A stretch of DNA of 64,000 nt. It comes from Lunatibacter salilacus. GTDB lineage: Bacteria > Bacteroidota > Bacteroidia > Cytophagales > Cyclobacteriaceae. Positions 36,992 through 46,560 of the stretch are shown here, piece by piece (position 1 is the first letter of the stretch; every line of letters starts with the position of its first letter). The notes below the pieces were generated by a model. The model did not search any database and was not told where the DNA came from. It saw only the letters and a program-made list of their open reading frames with translations. The translations under genes were made by a program, and so were the position numbers. Location of the stretch: contig NZ_VOLC01000026.1 of assembly GCF_009797935.1 (NCBI RefSeq), positions 1-64,000 of the forward strand, read 5' to 3'.

Positions 36992-37017
36992 GAAATATGG
37001 CCTAGGGCCGAAATATT
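36992..37017 (+). repeat. GGCC-core palindromic repeat B, copy 2
   Basis: Core ATATGGCCTAGGGCCGAAAT, nearly identical to copy 1. Same orientation as copy 1, 79 bases further on. Confidence 0.75.
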
Positions 37018-37035
37018 GGATACTTCTGGAAATCT

Positions 37036-37085
37036 GAGCGCAGCGTAGACCCTTAGGAGCGTAGGGGTTCAGGGTATAGTAGAAA
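37036..37085 (+). repeat. 50-base intergenic repeat A, copy 2
   Basis: Three mismatches to copy 1 at 36844-36893; the hairpin arm differs by one base. Confidence 0.8.
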
Positions 37086-37155
37086 CCTTCCTGACGGCAG
37101 TCAGGTATCCATGAATATCAATTACAAATATTTCAATCGTAGGTTTTATTTCCAC

Positions 37156-37206
37156 CATATTTCAGCCGTAGGCTATATTTCCATTTTATTTCGGCCGTAG
37201 GCCATA
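37156..37206 (-). repeat. Repeat B, inverted copies 3 and 4
   Basis: CATATTTCAGCCGTAGGCTATATT followed by TTATTTCGGCCGTAGGCCAT: two reversed copies of repeat B in tandem, so the region from 36891 to 37206 is a large imperfect inverted array. Confidence 0.7.
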
Positions 37207-37230
37207 CCTGCCGAAATATTGGGAATTCTT

Positions 37231-37263
37231 TTTGGAAAACGTTATCTTGTTTAGATTACTTTG
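37231..37263 (+). promoter_or_regulatory. Candidate promoter with LacI half-site
   Basis: TTTG at 37231-37234 and TTACTTTG at 37256-37263 are spaced 21 bases apart and match the Bacteroidota TTTG / TAnnTTTG promoter with one mismatch. AAACGTTATC at 37237-37246, inside the spacer, is identical to the left arm of the operator at 17045. The right arm is not conserved. It lies 43 bases before the start at 37306. Confidence 0.5.
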
Positions 37264-37305
37264 CAATAACTATAAAATTAGAAAAACCCTCCAAAATAAC
37301 CCGTT

Positions 37306-39213
37306 ATGAATCGTTTTTTTACTGTAGGAATGATGTTTGGGCTCCTGTTTATTTCCGGAACCTGCTATTCTCAATCTCAAGTTAAAAGAGAAAGTGCCAT
37401 CCCGTACCATTCCCCGGGCACCCCTCCGGAATGGGCCTTGTTACAGCGTCAGTTGATGAATGCACTTTACCCTGCCGCCATGGAATTTGTGGACAAATAT
37501 ACGAATCAGGACGGCACCATTATTTGGAGGGAGGAATGGCCCGGTATGGACGGTTCCGATGACGGATATGAGAGTTTCTATAATTTTCCCCTGTACTATG
37601 CCCTGGGAGGTCCTGAGGAAATAGACAAACTTTCCCGGATACTTTGGGAGGGGGTAACCCAGCAGTTTACCGGTTATGGGCAGATAGTGGATGAGTTTGA
37701 CGCCGGCTACGACTGGATGCACCATGGGGAATCCTATACCAATTTTTATTTTTTCGGTTTGGCCGACCCCACGGACAAAAAAATGCGGGAGCGGGCCATC
37801 CGTTTTGCCAAGCTCTATTTTGACGACGGTACAGAAAATTCAAACTATGACAGCAAACTGCATCTTATCCGCTCACCGCTTAACGGCAGTCTAGGACCCC
37901 GTATGGTCAATACCGCCGAGGATTGGGTCACTCATAGACCTATTTTGGCCAACTACCCCTTGCCCTATGATGATATTCCGAATGTGACCTCCGGAAAAGC
38001 TTGGAATGAAGATGATAAGTTTGAATACATCTTGGAAGCCCTTAATGAGCGTATGATGAAGGGCGATGTGCCGCTAAACCTCGCTTCCACGAGTATGATG
38101 CTGAATGCCTATATGTACACACAGGATGAAGCGTACAAAACTTGGGTACTGGACTATGTGAATGCCTGGATACAGCGGACAGAACAGAATGGTGGCATTA
38201 TTCCGGATAACGTCGGCTTAAGCGGCGAAATCGGAGAGCATATGAATGGTAATTGGTGGGGTGGTTATTACGGGTGGAAATGGCCACATGGCATGAGAAA
38301 CAAAATGGAAGCAACCACCATAGGTGCTTCGAACGCCTATTTGATTAGCGGTGATTCCTCGTATCTAAAGCTTCCTTACAGTGTGATAGACGCCGTAACC
38401 CGGGAAGGAAAAACCGAAAACGGAAGATTTGTGGTTCCTTATCGGTACGATCAGCGGGGCTGGTATGATTTCAGACCCATGCAGGCTTTTTATCCAACCC
38501 ATCTTTGGTATATGTCCCGCAATCCAAGTGATTGGGAGCGGGTAAAAACCTTGGTAGATCCGGCAGAATGGTCCAGCCTAAGGTATTCCAAAGGAAAGGG
38601 AGAGGAGCGAAATACAGCTACTTGGCTGGGATATATGGACGGTGCCGCACCCGACTATCCCGTTCAAATCCTTCGGGCTACCTACAAGGAGATGCAGGAT
38701 AGGCTCAAAATGATTCGAGAGGATACGTCCACTCCGGACCATCAGGATGTTCACCATTGGCTTAACCGCAACCCGGTTATTTTGGAAGGATTGGTACAAA
38801 CCATGTTGGGAGCTCCAAACCATATCTATCATGGCGGGTTGTTGAATACCAGTTTACGTTATTTTGATGCGGAAAAGCAACGGCCCGGATTACCCGAAGA
38901 TATGGCAGCGTTGGTTCAGAAAATTAATCCGGGAGGGGTTACGGTGACGCTGGTCAATCTGCATCCAACTGAGACAAAAAGCGTGATCGTTCAGGGTGGT
39001 ATGTTTGGCGAGCATCGTATCAACCGCGTAAAGCAGGTTATCGTCTATCCGTACCAGTTTGATTCCATTGACCACAAATTCTTTGAAGCGGAAATCAGCC
39101 CTGGTTCGGTGGTGCAACTGGAGATTGAGATGGACCGTTTTCAGAATGCGCCATCCTACGCTTTCCCCTGGCATAGTGAAACGATACCCATTCAGGAAAG
39201 ATCCTATGACTGA
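37306..39213 (+). CDS. Secreted protein of unknown family, predicted alpha-helical toroid
   Basis: A 635-residue protein with a signal peptide (about 1-23). I recognise no named family. The pattern of paired helices, aromatic and glycine-rich turns (GSDDGYESFYNFPLYYALGG, about 84-103; HMNGNWWGGYYGWKWPHGM, about 309-327) resembles six-hairpin glycosidases and polysaccharide lyases. The last about 100 residues form a beta-sheet region (GGVTVTLVNLHP). It leads a unit with the CBM9-like/PKD protein, and its promoter carries a LacI half-site, so it likely acts on the same glycan as the PUL. Acidic and His residues in the turns are candidates for catalysis. Confidence 0.7.
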   Translation: MNRFFTVGMMFGLLFISGTCYSQSQVKRESAIPYHSPGTPPEWALLQRQLMNALYPAAMEFVDKYTNQDGTIIWREEWPGMDGSDDGYESFYNFPLYYALGGPEEIDKLSRILWEGVTQQFTGYGQIVDEFDAGYDWMHHGESYTNFYFFGLADPTDKKMRERAIRFAKLYFDDGTENSNYDSKLHLIRSPLNGSLGPRMVNTAEDWVTHRPILANYPLPYDDIPNVTSGKAWNEDDKFEYILEALNERMMKGDVPLNLASTSMMLNAYMYTQDEAYKTWVLDYVNAWIQRTEQNGGIIPDNVGLSGEIGEHMNGNWWGGYYGWKWPHGMRNKMEATTIGASNAYLISGDSSYLKLPYSVIDAVTREGKTENGRFVVPYRYDQRGWYDFRPMQAFYPTHLWYMSRNPSDWERVKTLVDPAEWSSLRYSKGKGEERNTATWLGYMDGAAPDYPVQILRATYKEMQDRLKMIREDTSTPDHQDVHHWLNRNPVILEGLVQTMLGAPNHIYHGGLLNTSLRYFDAEKQRPGLPEDMAALVQKINPGGVTVTLVNLHPTETKSVIVQGGMFGEHRINRVKQVIVYPYQFDSIDHKFFEAEISPGSVVQLEIEMDRFQNAPSYAFPWHSETIPIQERSYD

Positions 39214-39252
39214 TGGCAACCTGAAAATTTAGCTTTAAAATATTGAGTCCGT

Positions 39253-40386
39253 ATGCACAATTATCTAAAAATAGTCTTCATTTTACTGCTTTTGACACAA
39301 ATTGTCTCCGTGTTTGGTCAAAATACTGGAATCGAATTTGCCACTGCACGCAACGGTAAAATATTCCAAATCTTTCAGTTTCCCCATGACCAAATGCCCC
39401 GAATCGATGGGGATAAGTCAGATTGGAACATGGTTCCAGAATCCTATGTATACGGTACAGAGTTACTCAAAGACACCGAAGATGGGCATGGTACCGATAT
39501 AGACCCTCTAGATCTGGATGTCCGGGTAACTGTAGGCTGGGTCAAGGGGTTAAACAGGCTTTATTTTTTGTATGAAGCATATGACGACTTTTGGGATTTT
39601 GAGCGGTTCAATCCAACGGGTTACCTCAATGATATATTTGAAATAGTGGTGGATGGGAATATGTCCGGTGGGCCGTTTATTTATAATCCGCTAATTCCTG
39701 ACGCCAGAAAATGGGGCGATCATCCTGCCCATATTTTCAATCACCTATCATTTAGCGGCTATCATGCGCAAAATTACCATATTTATACGCCTCCAGCCCA
39801 TAATTCTTGGGTATTGGTGTGGGGCTCGCAGCCTTGGGTGGCTGAGTTTCCACATGCGAATTATGCGTATGATTACGATTTTAATCATGGTGAAAGCGGT
39901 AAACTTACCTTGGAGTTTTGGATTACTCCCTTTGACCATGCACCATTTGAGGGACCGGAGTATGCGGTTGAAAGTAAATTGGAGGAAAACGGCATGATCG
40001 GGCTAAGCTGGTCCATATTGGATTTTGACGGCGACAAACGGGATGGTCACATCAATTTGTCCCACGATACCCGCATGGTGATGGACGCATCTTACCTTTG
40101 TGCGTTCAAACTGATGCCGTTGGAAGGCCAATTTTTAGAAAAGATTAAATCGGAATGGTCCTTTAGCTTGGTAAAAAGCGTCCCGAGAACAGTTGCCTTT
40201 CAGGATCAATCTATAGGTGAAATCACTTCTTGGCACTGGGATTTTGGCGATGGGGGTACTTCCACCGAGCAGCACCCTATATATCACTATCCGAATACGG
40301 GCGTACATTACAATGTAACGTTAGAAGTAAGCGGTCCTGACGGGACATCCAAAAAGACCCGTTTTTGGGAGGTAATTGTTCCTTAG
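39253..40386 (+). CDS. Secreted CBM9-like and PKD domain protein
   Basis: A 377-residue exported protein, probably a glycan-binding accessory factor. A signal peptide (about 1-23, VFGQ) is followed by a CBM9-like domain (about 35-270: [38 protein letters not shown]) and a C-terminal PKD domain (about 310-377) with the hallmark [10 protein letters not shown]. There is no enzymatic motif. It follows the unknown helical protein by 39 bases and converges on the dehydrogenase gene with only 7 bases between. Confidence 0.8.
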   Translation: MHNYLKIVFILLLLTQIVSVFGQNTGIEFATARNGKIFQIFQFPHDQMPRIDGDKSDWNMVPESYVYGTELLKDTEDGHGTDIDPLDLDVRVTVGWVKGLNRLYFLYEAYDDFWDFERFNPTGYLNDIFEIVVDGNMSGGPFIYNPLIPDARKWGDHPAHIFNHLSFSGYHAQNYHIYTPPAHNSWVLVWGSQPWVAEFPHANYAYDYDFNHGESGKLTLEFWITPFDHAPFEGPEYAVESKLEENGMIGLSWSILDFDGDKRDGHINLSHDTRMVMDASYLCAFKLMPLEGQFLEKIKSEWSFSLVKSVPRTVAFQDQSIGEITSWHWDFGDGGTSTEQHPIYHYPNTGVHYNVTLEVSGPDGTSKKTRFWEVIVP

Positions 40387-40393
40387 GGATTTC

Positions 40394-41383
40394 CTAAAGC
40401 ATAATAGGCCTATTTTCCTGAATGGACTTATGGGCGGCGGCAGCGATTTCCATAGCTTTCAGCCCGTCATCTCCGGTGGCCGGCATTCTTTCATTGTTCT
40501 GCAAAGCATCAAAAAACGCCTTTAATTCCAGCCTATAGGATTCGGCGTACCGGTCCATAAAAAAACCCAAGTTTCTCGCATGCAGTGTTCCTTCATTTCC
40601 GGAAAAGCTGTTGGTGGTCTTTAGCGGGTTTTCCGTTCGGATCATTCCCTTCGACCCAAATACTTCCAGCCGCTGATCATAGCCGTAAGCAGCTTCCCGG
40701 CAGTTTTCTATCAGGGCGGTTGCTCCATTTTCAAATGTTAGCATAACCGTAGCAAAATCGATATCCCCGGCTTTCGCAATAGCCGGACTTACCACGCTGC
40801 TACCTTGGGCAAAGACTTGAGTTACCTCACAGTCCATTTGGAATCGAGCCATATCAAAATCATGGATGGTCATATCCATCAGCATTCCTCCGGACTTTTT
40901 GATGTAGCTGATAGGAGGAGGGCCGGGATCCCTGCTGATGATATGGAGAGAGCGTATATCCCCAATCATGCCAGATTGTATGCGCTGCCTGACATCCGCA
41001 AAGTTTGGATCAAATCGCTGATTAAAGGCCAGCATAAGTGGGACACGATACTCCTTTACGATGTCAAGGGTTCTGCGAACCCTATCCAAGGATAGATCCA
41101 GGGGCTTTTCACAAAATATTGCCTTTCCAGCCCGGGCTGCGGCTTCCACATATTCCGCATGACTGTCGGTGGCTGAACAAATCAAAACGGCATCTATGTC
41201 CGGATTTTCCAAGATCTCTCGTGCATCCGCACTGGCAGATGTGACTCCCAATGATCGCGCAAATTCTTGACCGCCTAAGGAAGGATTCATCACTGCGGTT
41301 ACGTTAACCTGCCTAAAATGGCTTAAACAGTTGATGAGATGTATTTTACCGATTCTTCCGATTCCTATGATACCGATGTTCAT
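40394..41383 (-). CDS. Gfo/Idh/MocA-family dehydrogenase (inositol/sugar type)
   Basis: A 329-residue NAD(P)-dependent oxidoreductase. The N-terminal Rossmann motif is GIIGIGRIGKIHL (about 4-16), then the CSATDSHAEYVEAAARAGKAIFCEKPLD segment (split about 70-97) with the EKP lysine that positions substrate, and GGMLMDMTIHDFDMAR (about 166-181) with the catalytic His. The pattern is that of myo-inositol 2-dehydrogenase-like enzymes, but the family also oxidises glucosides, hexosamines and sugar acids. It is divergent from the PSD1 gene (121 bases) and convergent with the preceding unit, so linkage to the PUL is by position only. Confidence 0.87.
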   Translation of the reverse strand: MNIGIIGIGRIGKIHLINCLSHFRQVNVTAVMNPSLGGQEFARSLGVTSASADAREILENPDIDAVLICSATDSHAEYVEAAARAGKAIFCEKPLDLSLDRVRRTLDIVKEYRVPLMLAFNQRFDPNFADVRQRIQSGMIGDIRSLHIISRDPGPPPISYIKKSGGMLMDMTIHDFDMARFQMDCEVTQVFAQGSSVVSPAIAKAGDIDFATVMLTFENGATALIENCREAAYGYDQRLEVFGSKGMIRTENPLKTTNSFSGNEGTLHARNLGFFMDRYAESYRLELKAFFDALQNNERMPATGDDGLKAMEIAAAAHKSIQENRPIML

Positions 41384-41504
41384 AATTCCGAGTAAATTTT
41401 GCTTAAAATTAATTTTTATTTCTTCATTTAAATAAAAGATGTGGACTTTTGGTTGATAAAACCCTAAATTGACAAATTATCAATAGGCCTATCAGACTAT
41501 TTCT

Positions 41505-44500
41505 ATGCCTCGTTTTTACGCTTTCCTAAATCAAATGTTCCAACATTTCGGTGTCTATTGGGTAACCGGGCTATTGGTTTTTGCCATTTTAGTGGCATGT
41601 AACCGGAAACAAGACCATAAGCAGCTTACTGATATCCCCGAAAACGTTGATTTCAATTTTCATATCAAACCAATTTTGGTTCAAAAGTGCTATCTCTGCC
41701 ATGGCCCGGACCCCAGCAGCAGGGAAGCGGATTTAAGGTTGGATATTTTTGAAGGCGCTACCGCAAAATTGGAAAGTGGAAATACGGCTATTGTACCGGG
41801 TAAGCCGGGCAGGAGTGAATTGCTGAAAAGAATTGGACATTCGGATGCAGAAATGCGTATGCCGCCAGCAGAGATGAACCAAGAGCTCACGGCAAGAGAA
41901 ATAGCATTACTGAGACAATGGATAGCGGATGGAGCCGTATATGAGCCGCATTGGGCCTTTGTTCCCCCCAAAAAAAATCAAGACGATAACCCATTATTTG
42001 AATCTCCATCTGAGGCAATTGATGCGCTTATTTCGAGAAAAATGGATGAAAATGGGTTAATCGCTTCGCAAAAAGCTAGCAAAGAAACGCTTCTTCGCCG
42101 CTTATCCTACGTCCTTACCGGGTTGCCACCGACTCAGGAAGAACTGAAAGCTTTCTTGGAAGATGATGGGATAGAAGCCTATGAACGCCAAGTCGATGAA
42201 TATTTGGAATCCAAAGCTTTCGGGGAACGCTGGGCGAGGCATTGGATGGATGTGGTCCGTTATGCTGAAACCAAAGGACACGAATTTGACTATGTTATTC
42301 AGGGGGCTTGGCGTTATCGGGATTACCTGATTAGGGCGTTTAACGAAGATATTCCTTATAATCAGCTAGTGCAGGAACAATTGGCTGGGGATCTGGTGGA
42401 GCGTCCTAGAGTCCATCCCATAGATAGGACAAATGAATCCATTTTGGGAACAATGTTTTATGCGCTGGGAGAAGGGACCCACAGTCCGGTAGACACCCGT
42501 AAAGATGAATCTGACCGCATTGACAACATGATTGACGTTACGACTAAGGCGTTTCAGGCCCTAACCGTAGCTTGTGCCAAATGCCACGACCATAAATTTG
42601 ACCCCATCCCCACAGCTGACTACTACGGGCTTTACGGCATTATGGAAAGCACCCGTTTTTCCCCCGTTCCAACGACATCCCCTTTACTGGTGGAGCAAAC
42701 CATTGAAGAGGCTGAGCGGCTGCAGGCCTTTATTCGAAAGGAATTTGCCAAAAATTTGAAGGTGGATACGCAGGAGCAAAAGATGCCTGTACAGCTCACT
42801 TCTTTGATGTCTGACGTGAATGAAAGCTTAACTATTCGGGTGTTGGGCGATTTTAGGGGGCAGGATTTTTCAGGCTGGAAAAGTGATGGTAGAGCTTTTG
42901 GACCTAAAACAACTTTGGGGAGGCCGATTTTCCATTCGGATAAAAAACGCCTGTCTAAACTGGATGAAGGAAAAGCTTCTAGTAGGTATTACAGCACCGG
43001 GATTTTTGGGGCGTTGCGTTCTCCGAATTTTGTTGTAGACCAGGATTACATTGGTGTTCGTGCAAAGGGAAAAAACGGCACAATTCGAATAGTGATGGAT
43101 AATTTTCAATTGATCCAATACCCCATATATGGAGGGATGAGTCAGACGGTACAGACAGAAGAATGGGAAAACCTAGTATTTGATATAGGTCAGTGGAAAG
43201 GACACAAAGCTTACATTGAGGTGTTGCCAGGTGCATATAAACAACACCGCTACGTGCAGCAGGAGGAGGATTATGTGGAGGTCGAATATGCCATCTCTTT
43301 TGACAATGAATGGCAAGAACCTACACTAAACCCATCAGAGACTAATTTGGAGTTGCGGGAAATAATTGGGAATTGGGAATCCCATCAGTCCGATCCAGTT
43401 GAAATAGCCTATCTTAACAAGTTTCTTTCAGAAAATCAATCAGTAGAATTAAAAGTTACCCAAAGAGAGGCAGTTGACAAATGGGAAATGTTGACGAACC
43501 AAGTCAAAGATTCTGTCTATTTCAGTGGCATTTCCGAGGGGTTCAAAATTGAAAGCCCGGTCTTTGTCCGTGGAAGCCATTTGGACTTATCTCCAGATTT
43601 GGTTCCCAGGGCGTTTTTGCCTGGAATTACTAAAAGCACCCCTGTAATTGAGAGCCCTGGTAGTGGGCGGATGGAAATGGTTCAGGCAATATTATCGCCC
43701 GAAAATCCACTTACCTCCCGGGTTATGGTTAACCGGATTTGGCATCATCTCTTTGGAAGAGGAATTGTGGAGACGGTAGATAATTTTGGATTGCAGGGAA
43801 AATTACCCACACATCCGGAGTTACTGGACTTTCTTGCAATTAGTTTTCAGGAAAATGGATGGTCAGTAAAGCAGCTGATTCGGTCAATAGTACTAACGGA
43901 GACCTTTCAACGGGCTACTTTTGCGGACCGATCAGTTCAGGAAAAAGACCCGGAGAATCTTTATCTGGCAAGATACCCAGTTCGGAGATTAGAAGCTGAG
44001 GCCATTCGGGATGCTATGCTGCAGGCGGCCGGAAACTTGGATACGGCTTCGTTTGGTCCTCCCGTAAAAGTTCATTTAACCAGTTTTATGCAAGGTAGGG
44101 GAAGGCCTGGCGATTCCGGACCCTTGGATGGAGACAGAAGAAGGAGCGTTTATATAGAAGTAAGGCGCAATTTTCTTAGCCACCTGCTTCAAACCTTTGA
44201 TTTTCCTACTCCCTTCAGCGCTTTCGGGAGGCGGGACGTAACGAATGTACCCGCCCAATCCCTGATGTTGATGAATGATCCTTTTGTGACCCATCAAGCG
44301 GAAATAATGGCAAGGAACCTTATGGAATTTCCCGACGTGGATTATGAAAGCAGGATTCACCGCATTTACCAACGGTTATTTACCAGAAATCCCACTGCAG
44401 AGGAAATGTCTTCGGCAGTGGATTTTATCGGTCAGTGGAATGTAGAAGCTAGGCTATCCAATCAGGAAATCATGGCCAATGAAGCTTTGTGGAAAGAGTA

Positions 44501-44546
44501 TTGCCATGCCCTGTTTAATGTAAAAGAATTTATTTACCTGATGTAA
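41505..44546 (+). CDS. PSD1-family c-type cytochrome lipoprotein (DUF1549/DUF1553)
   Basis: A 1013-residue protein of the planctomycete cytochrome C / DUF1549 / DUF1553 family. A lipoprotein-like signal (VAC at about 30-32) precedes a cytochrome c motif CYLCHG (about 64-69). DUF1549 (about 160-390) includes a second CxxCH, CAKCHDHKFDP (about 358-368). A beta-rich insertion (about 445-600) resembles a carbohydrate-binding domain, and DUF1553 occupies the C-terminal 300 residues (NPLTSRVMVNRIWHHLFG, GDRRRSVY). The family is almost always followed, as here, by a DUF1501 protein. Function is undetermined, with sulfated-glycan or sugar oxidation suggested by gene context in other organisms. Confidence 0.9.
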   Translation: MPRFYAFLNQMFQHFGVYWVTGLLVFAILVACNRKQDHKQLTDIPENVDFNFHIKPILVQKCYLCHGPDPSSREADLRLDIFEGATAKLESGNTAIVPGKPGRSELLKRIGHSDAEMRMPPAEMNQELTAREIALLRQWIADGAVYEPHWAFVPPKKNQDDNPLFESPSEAIDALISRKMDENGLIASQKASKETLLRRLSYVLTGLPPTQEELKAFLEDDGIEAYERQVDEYLESKAFGERWARHWMDVVRYAETKGHEFDYVIQGAWRYRDYLIRAFNEDIPYNQLVQEQLAGDLVERPRVHPIDRTNESILGTMFYALGEGTHSPVDTRKDESDRIDNMIDVTTKAFQALTVACAKCHDHKFDPIPTADYYGLYGIMESTRFSPVPTTSPLLVEQTIEEAERLQAFIRKEFAKNLKVDTQEQKMPVQLTSLMSDVNESLTIRVLGDFRGQDFSGWKSDGRAFGPKTTLGRPIFHSDKKRLSKLDEGKASSRYYSTGIFGALRSPNFVVDQDYIGVRAKGKNGTIRIVMDNFQLIQYPIYGGMSQTVQTEEWENLVFDIGQWKGHKAYIEVLPGAYKQHRYVQQEEDYVEVEYAISFDNEWQEPTLNPSETNLELREIIGNWESHQSDPVEIAYLNKFLSENQSVELKVTQREAVDKWEMLTNQVKDSVYFSGISEGFKIESPVFVRGSHLDLSPDLVPRAFLPGITKSTPVIESPGSGRMEMVQAILSPENPLTSRVMVNRIWHHLFGRGIVETVDNFGLQGKLPTHPELLDFLAISFQENGWSVKQLIRSIVLTETFQRATFADRSVQEKDPENLYLARYPVRRLEAEAIRDAMLQAAGNLDTASFGPPVKVHLTSFMQGRGRPGDSGPLDGDRRRSVYIEVRRNFLSHLLQTFDFPTPFSAFGRRDVTNVPAQSLMLMNDPFVTHQAEIMARNLMEFPDVDYESRIHRIYQRLFTRNPTAEEMSSAVDFIGQWNVEARLSNQEIMANEALWKEYCHALFNVKEFIYLM

Positions 44547-44638
44547 TGCCTTGAAATCGAGCATGACGGGAACATCACACAGTGGGATGATTATCATGGC
44601 GAGATTCCATATGGCCGCTTAAAAACAATTATAAACAT

Positions 44639-46087
44639 ATGAAAAACCAACTGAACCGTCCTATGGGACGAAGGGAAATGCTGGAATACTGCAAATGCGG
44701 TTTTGGCTCGCTGGCCTTTATGGGAATGCTTGGCGGAATGGTCACCTCGTGCAAGCCGTCACTTAGGCAGCCCTCGCCGGGACAAATATTGGACAGATTG
44801 GCTCAAACTCCCGATTTTATCCCCAAGGCAAAAAACGTGATTTTCCTTTATATGGACGGAGGAGTTTCCCAGGTTGATTCCTTTGATCCAAAACCTCAGT
44901 TGGCTAAAGAAAACGGACTGGATCCCAAATTCAAAGTGGACGCCACCCAGTTTAACAACAACGGGAAAATTCTTATGAGTCCGTGGAAATTCAAGCAATA
45001 TGGCGAATGTGGCATGCCTGTTAGTGAGCTTTTCCCCCATATTGCCACTTGTGTAGATGATTTGGCTTTGATTCGGTCCATGGTATCCAATTTTCCGGAG
45101 CATACTAATGCCAATTATTTTTTACATACGGGAAGTGGGCTTCAGGGAAGACCCAGTATGGGTGCTTGGGTGACTTATGGCCTTGGAACGGAAAACAGTA
45201 ACCTGCCCGGTTATGTTGTGCTCAATGGTGGCCTTATACCTCCTGGCGGTGTGGACAATTTTAAAAATGGCTTTTTGCCAGCCGATTATCAGGCCTCTTT
45301 GATGAAAGTGGGGGATGAGCCTGTGGCGAATATCAACCCCTATGCTGCCGAAAACACTTCCCAACGGGACAAACTGGATTTTATCCAAAAAATGGATCAG
45401 AGTAGGCTTGGTCATCTTGGCGGCCCGTCAGAGGTCGAAGCGGCTATATCGAACTATGAATTGGCCTATAAGATGCAATCTTCTGTGCCTGAACTGACCG
45501 AATTTAAGGCAGAGACTGAAGCCACAAAAAAGCTGTATGGGCTGTATGATGATGATCCAAACACCCGAAATTATGGGGCTCAGTGTCTGATGGCCCGAAG
45601 ATTGGTAGAGCGGGGTGTCCGCTTTGTGGAGTTGACCTGTCCGATGGTCGGAAGGTCCGTGGATCGTTGGGATCAGCATAGTAATCTCAAAGACGGGCAT
45701 GAACGAAATGCCCATGCGGTCGATCAGCCTATAGCCGGCCTGTTGAAAGATTTGAAATCCCGCGGTCTGTTGGAAGAAACACTGGTTGTCTGGTCAGGGG
45801 AATTTGGAAGGACACCTTTTGCCCAGGGTTCGGATGGGCGGGATCACAATCCTTCGGCATTCAGTATGTGGATGGCAGGAGCAGGGATAAAAGGAGGAAC
45901 CATATACGGTCAAACTGATGATTATGGATATCGAGTTGTTGAAAATCCGGTAAGTATTCACGATCTGCATGCTACTATATTGCACCTCTTGGGTGTGGAT
46001 CATCAGCATTTGACCTATCATTTTGGTGGTAGGGATATCCGGTTAACCGATGTACATGGGAATGTAGTCAACTCAGTATTAACCTGA
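44639..46087 (+). CDS. DUF1501 family protein (sulfatase-like fold)
   Basis: A 482-residue DUF1501 protein. The N-terminus has a twin-arginine-like RREMLEY at about 11-17, followed by a hydrophobic stretch and TSC at about 36-38, so Tat export and perhaps lipidation are likely. The body has the alkaline-phosphatase/sulfatase superfamily layout: FLYMDGGVSQVDSFDPKP (about 68-85), HTNANYFLHTG and WSGEFGRTPFAQGSDGRDHN (about 383-402), ending in a His-rich HDLHATILHLLGVDHQHLTY (about 440-459). Activity is unknown. It follows the PSD1 gene by 92 bases. Confidence 0.9.
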   Translation: MKNQLNRPMGRREMLEYCKCGFGSLAFMGMLGGMVTSCKPSLRQPSPGQILDRLAQTPDFIPKAKNVIFLYMDGGVSQVDSFDPKPQLAKENGLDPKFKVDATQFNNNGKILMSPWKFKQYGECGMPVSELFPHIATCVDDLALIRSMVSNFPEHTNANYFLHTGSGLQGRPSMGAWVTYGLGTENSNLPGYVVLNGGLIPPGGVDNFKNGFLPADYQASLMKVGDEPVANINPYAAENTSQRDKLDFIQKMDQSRLGHLGGPSEVEAAISNYELAYKMQSSVPELTEFKAETEATKKLYGLYDDDPNTRNYGAQCLMARRLVERGVRFVELTCPMVGRSVDRWDQHSNLKDGHERNAHAVDQPIAGLLKDLKSRGLLEETLVVWSGEFGRTPFAQGSDGRDHNPSAFSMWMAGAGIKGGTIYGQTDDYGYRVVENPVSIHDLHATILHLLGVDHQHLTYHFGGRDIRLTDVHGNVVNSVLT

Positions 46088-46100
46088 AGAGGTGAAGGTC

Positions 46101-46553
46101 ATGAAAAGGACGGTTAGCGATGAGTTGGGAGCGGAGAATCTCATTTCCAGGGTGGATCAATTGACGACCGATGCAATGCCTTTATGGGGAAAAATGAACC
46201 CCACAGAAATGTTGCTTCATTGCAATGCCACAAACCAGGCTATTTTGAATTGGGAGGGAAAAATAAGAAAAGCGACTTTTCGCCAAAAACTGGCGAAATT
46301 TGTCTGGATGAATCTGATGCCGAACTTTCCAAAAAATGTAAAGGGAGTAAAAAAATTCGATATGAAAGGTTTAGTGGATTCGGGTAAATTTGAAGAAGAA
46401 AGAAAGACGTTCATCGACTTGTTGCGCCAGTTTCCCATGCACCAAAAACCACTGATTTCTCCCCATCCGTTTTTTGGTCCCCTGAATACTGCCGAATGGG
46501 GGAAAGTGATCTGGAAGCATTTAGACCATCATTTAAGACAGTTTGGGGTGTAG
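46101..46553 (+). CDS. DUF1569 family protein
   Basis: A 150-residue protein of the DUF1569/DinB-like class, with NPTEMLLHCNATNQAILNW (about 31-49) and the closing WGKVIWKHLDHHLRQFGV, whose spaced His residues fit the DinB-like metal site. I place the start at ATG 46101, since GAGGTGA lies just upstream; an in-frame GTG at 46092 falls within it. It is 13 bases after the DUF1501 gene, hence co-transcribed. Reaction unknown; DinB-like proteins often act as metal-dependent thiol transferases. Confidence 0.8.
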   Translation: MKRTVSDELGAENLISRVDQLTTDAMPLWGKMNPTEMLLHCNATNQAILNWEGKIRKATFRQKLAKFVWMNLMPNFPKNVKGVKKFDMKGLVDSGKFEEERKTFIDLLRQFPMHQKPLISPHPFFGPLNTAEWGKVIWKHLDHHLRQFGV

Positions 46554-46560
46554 GGAAGAA

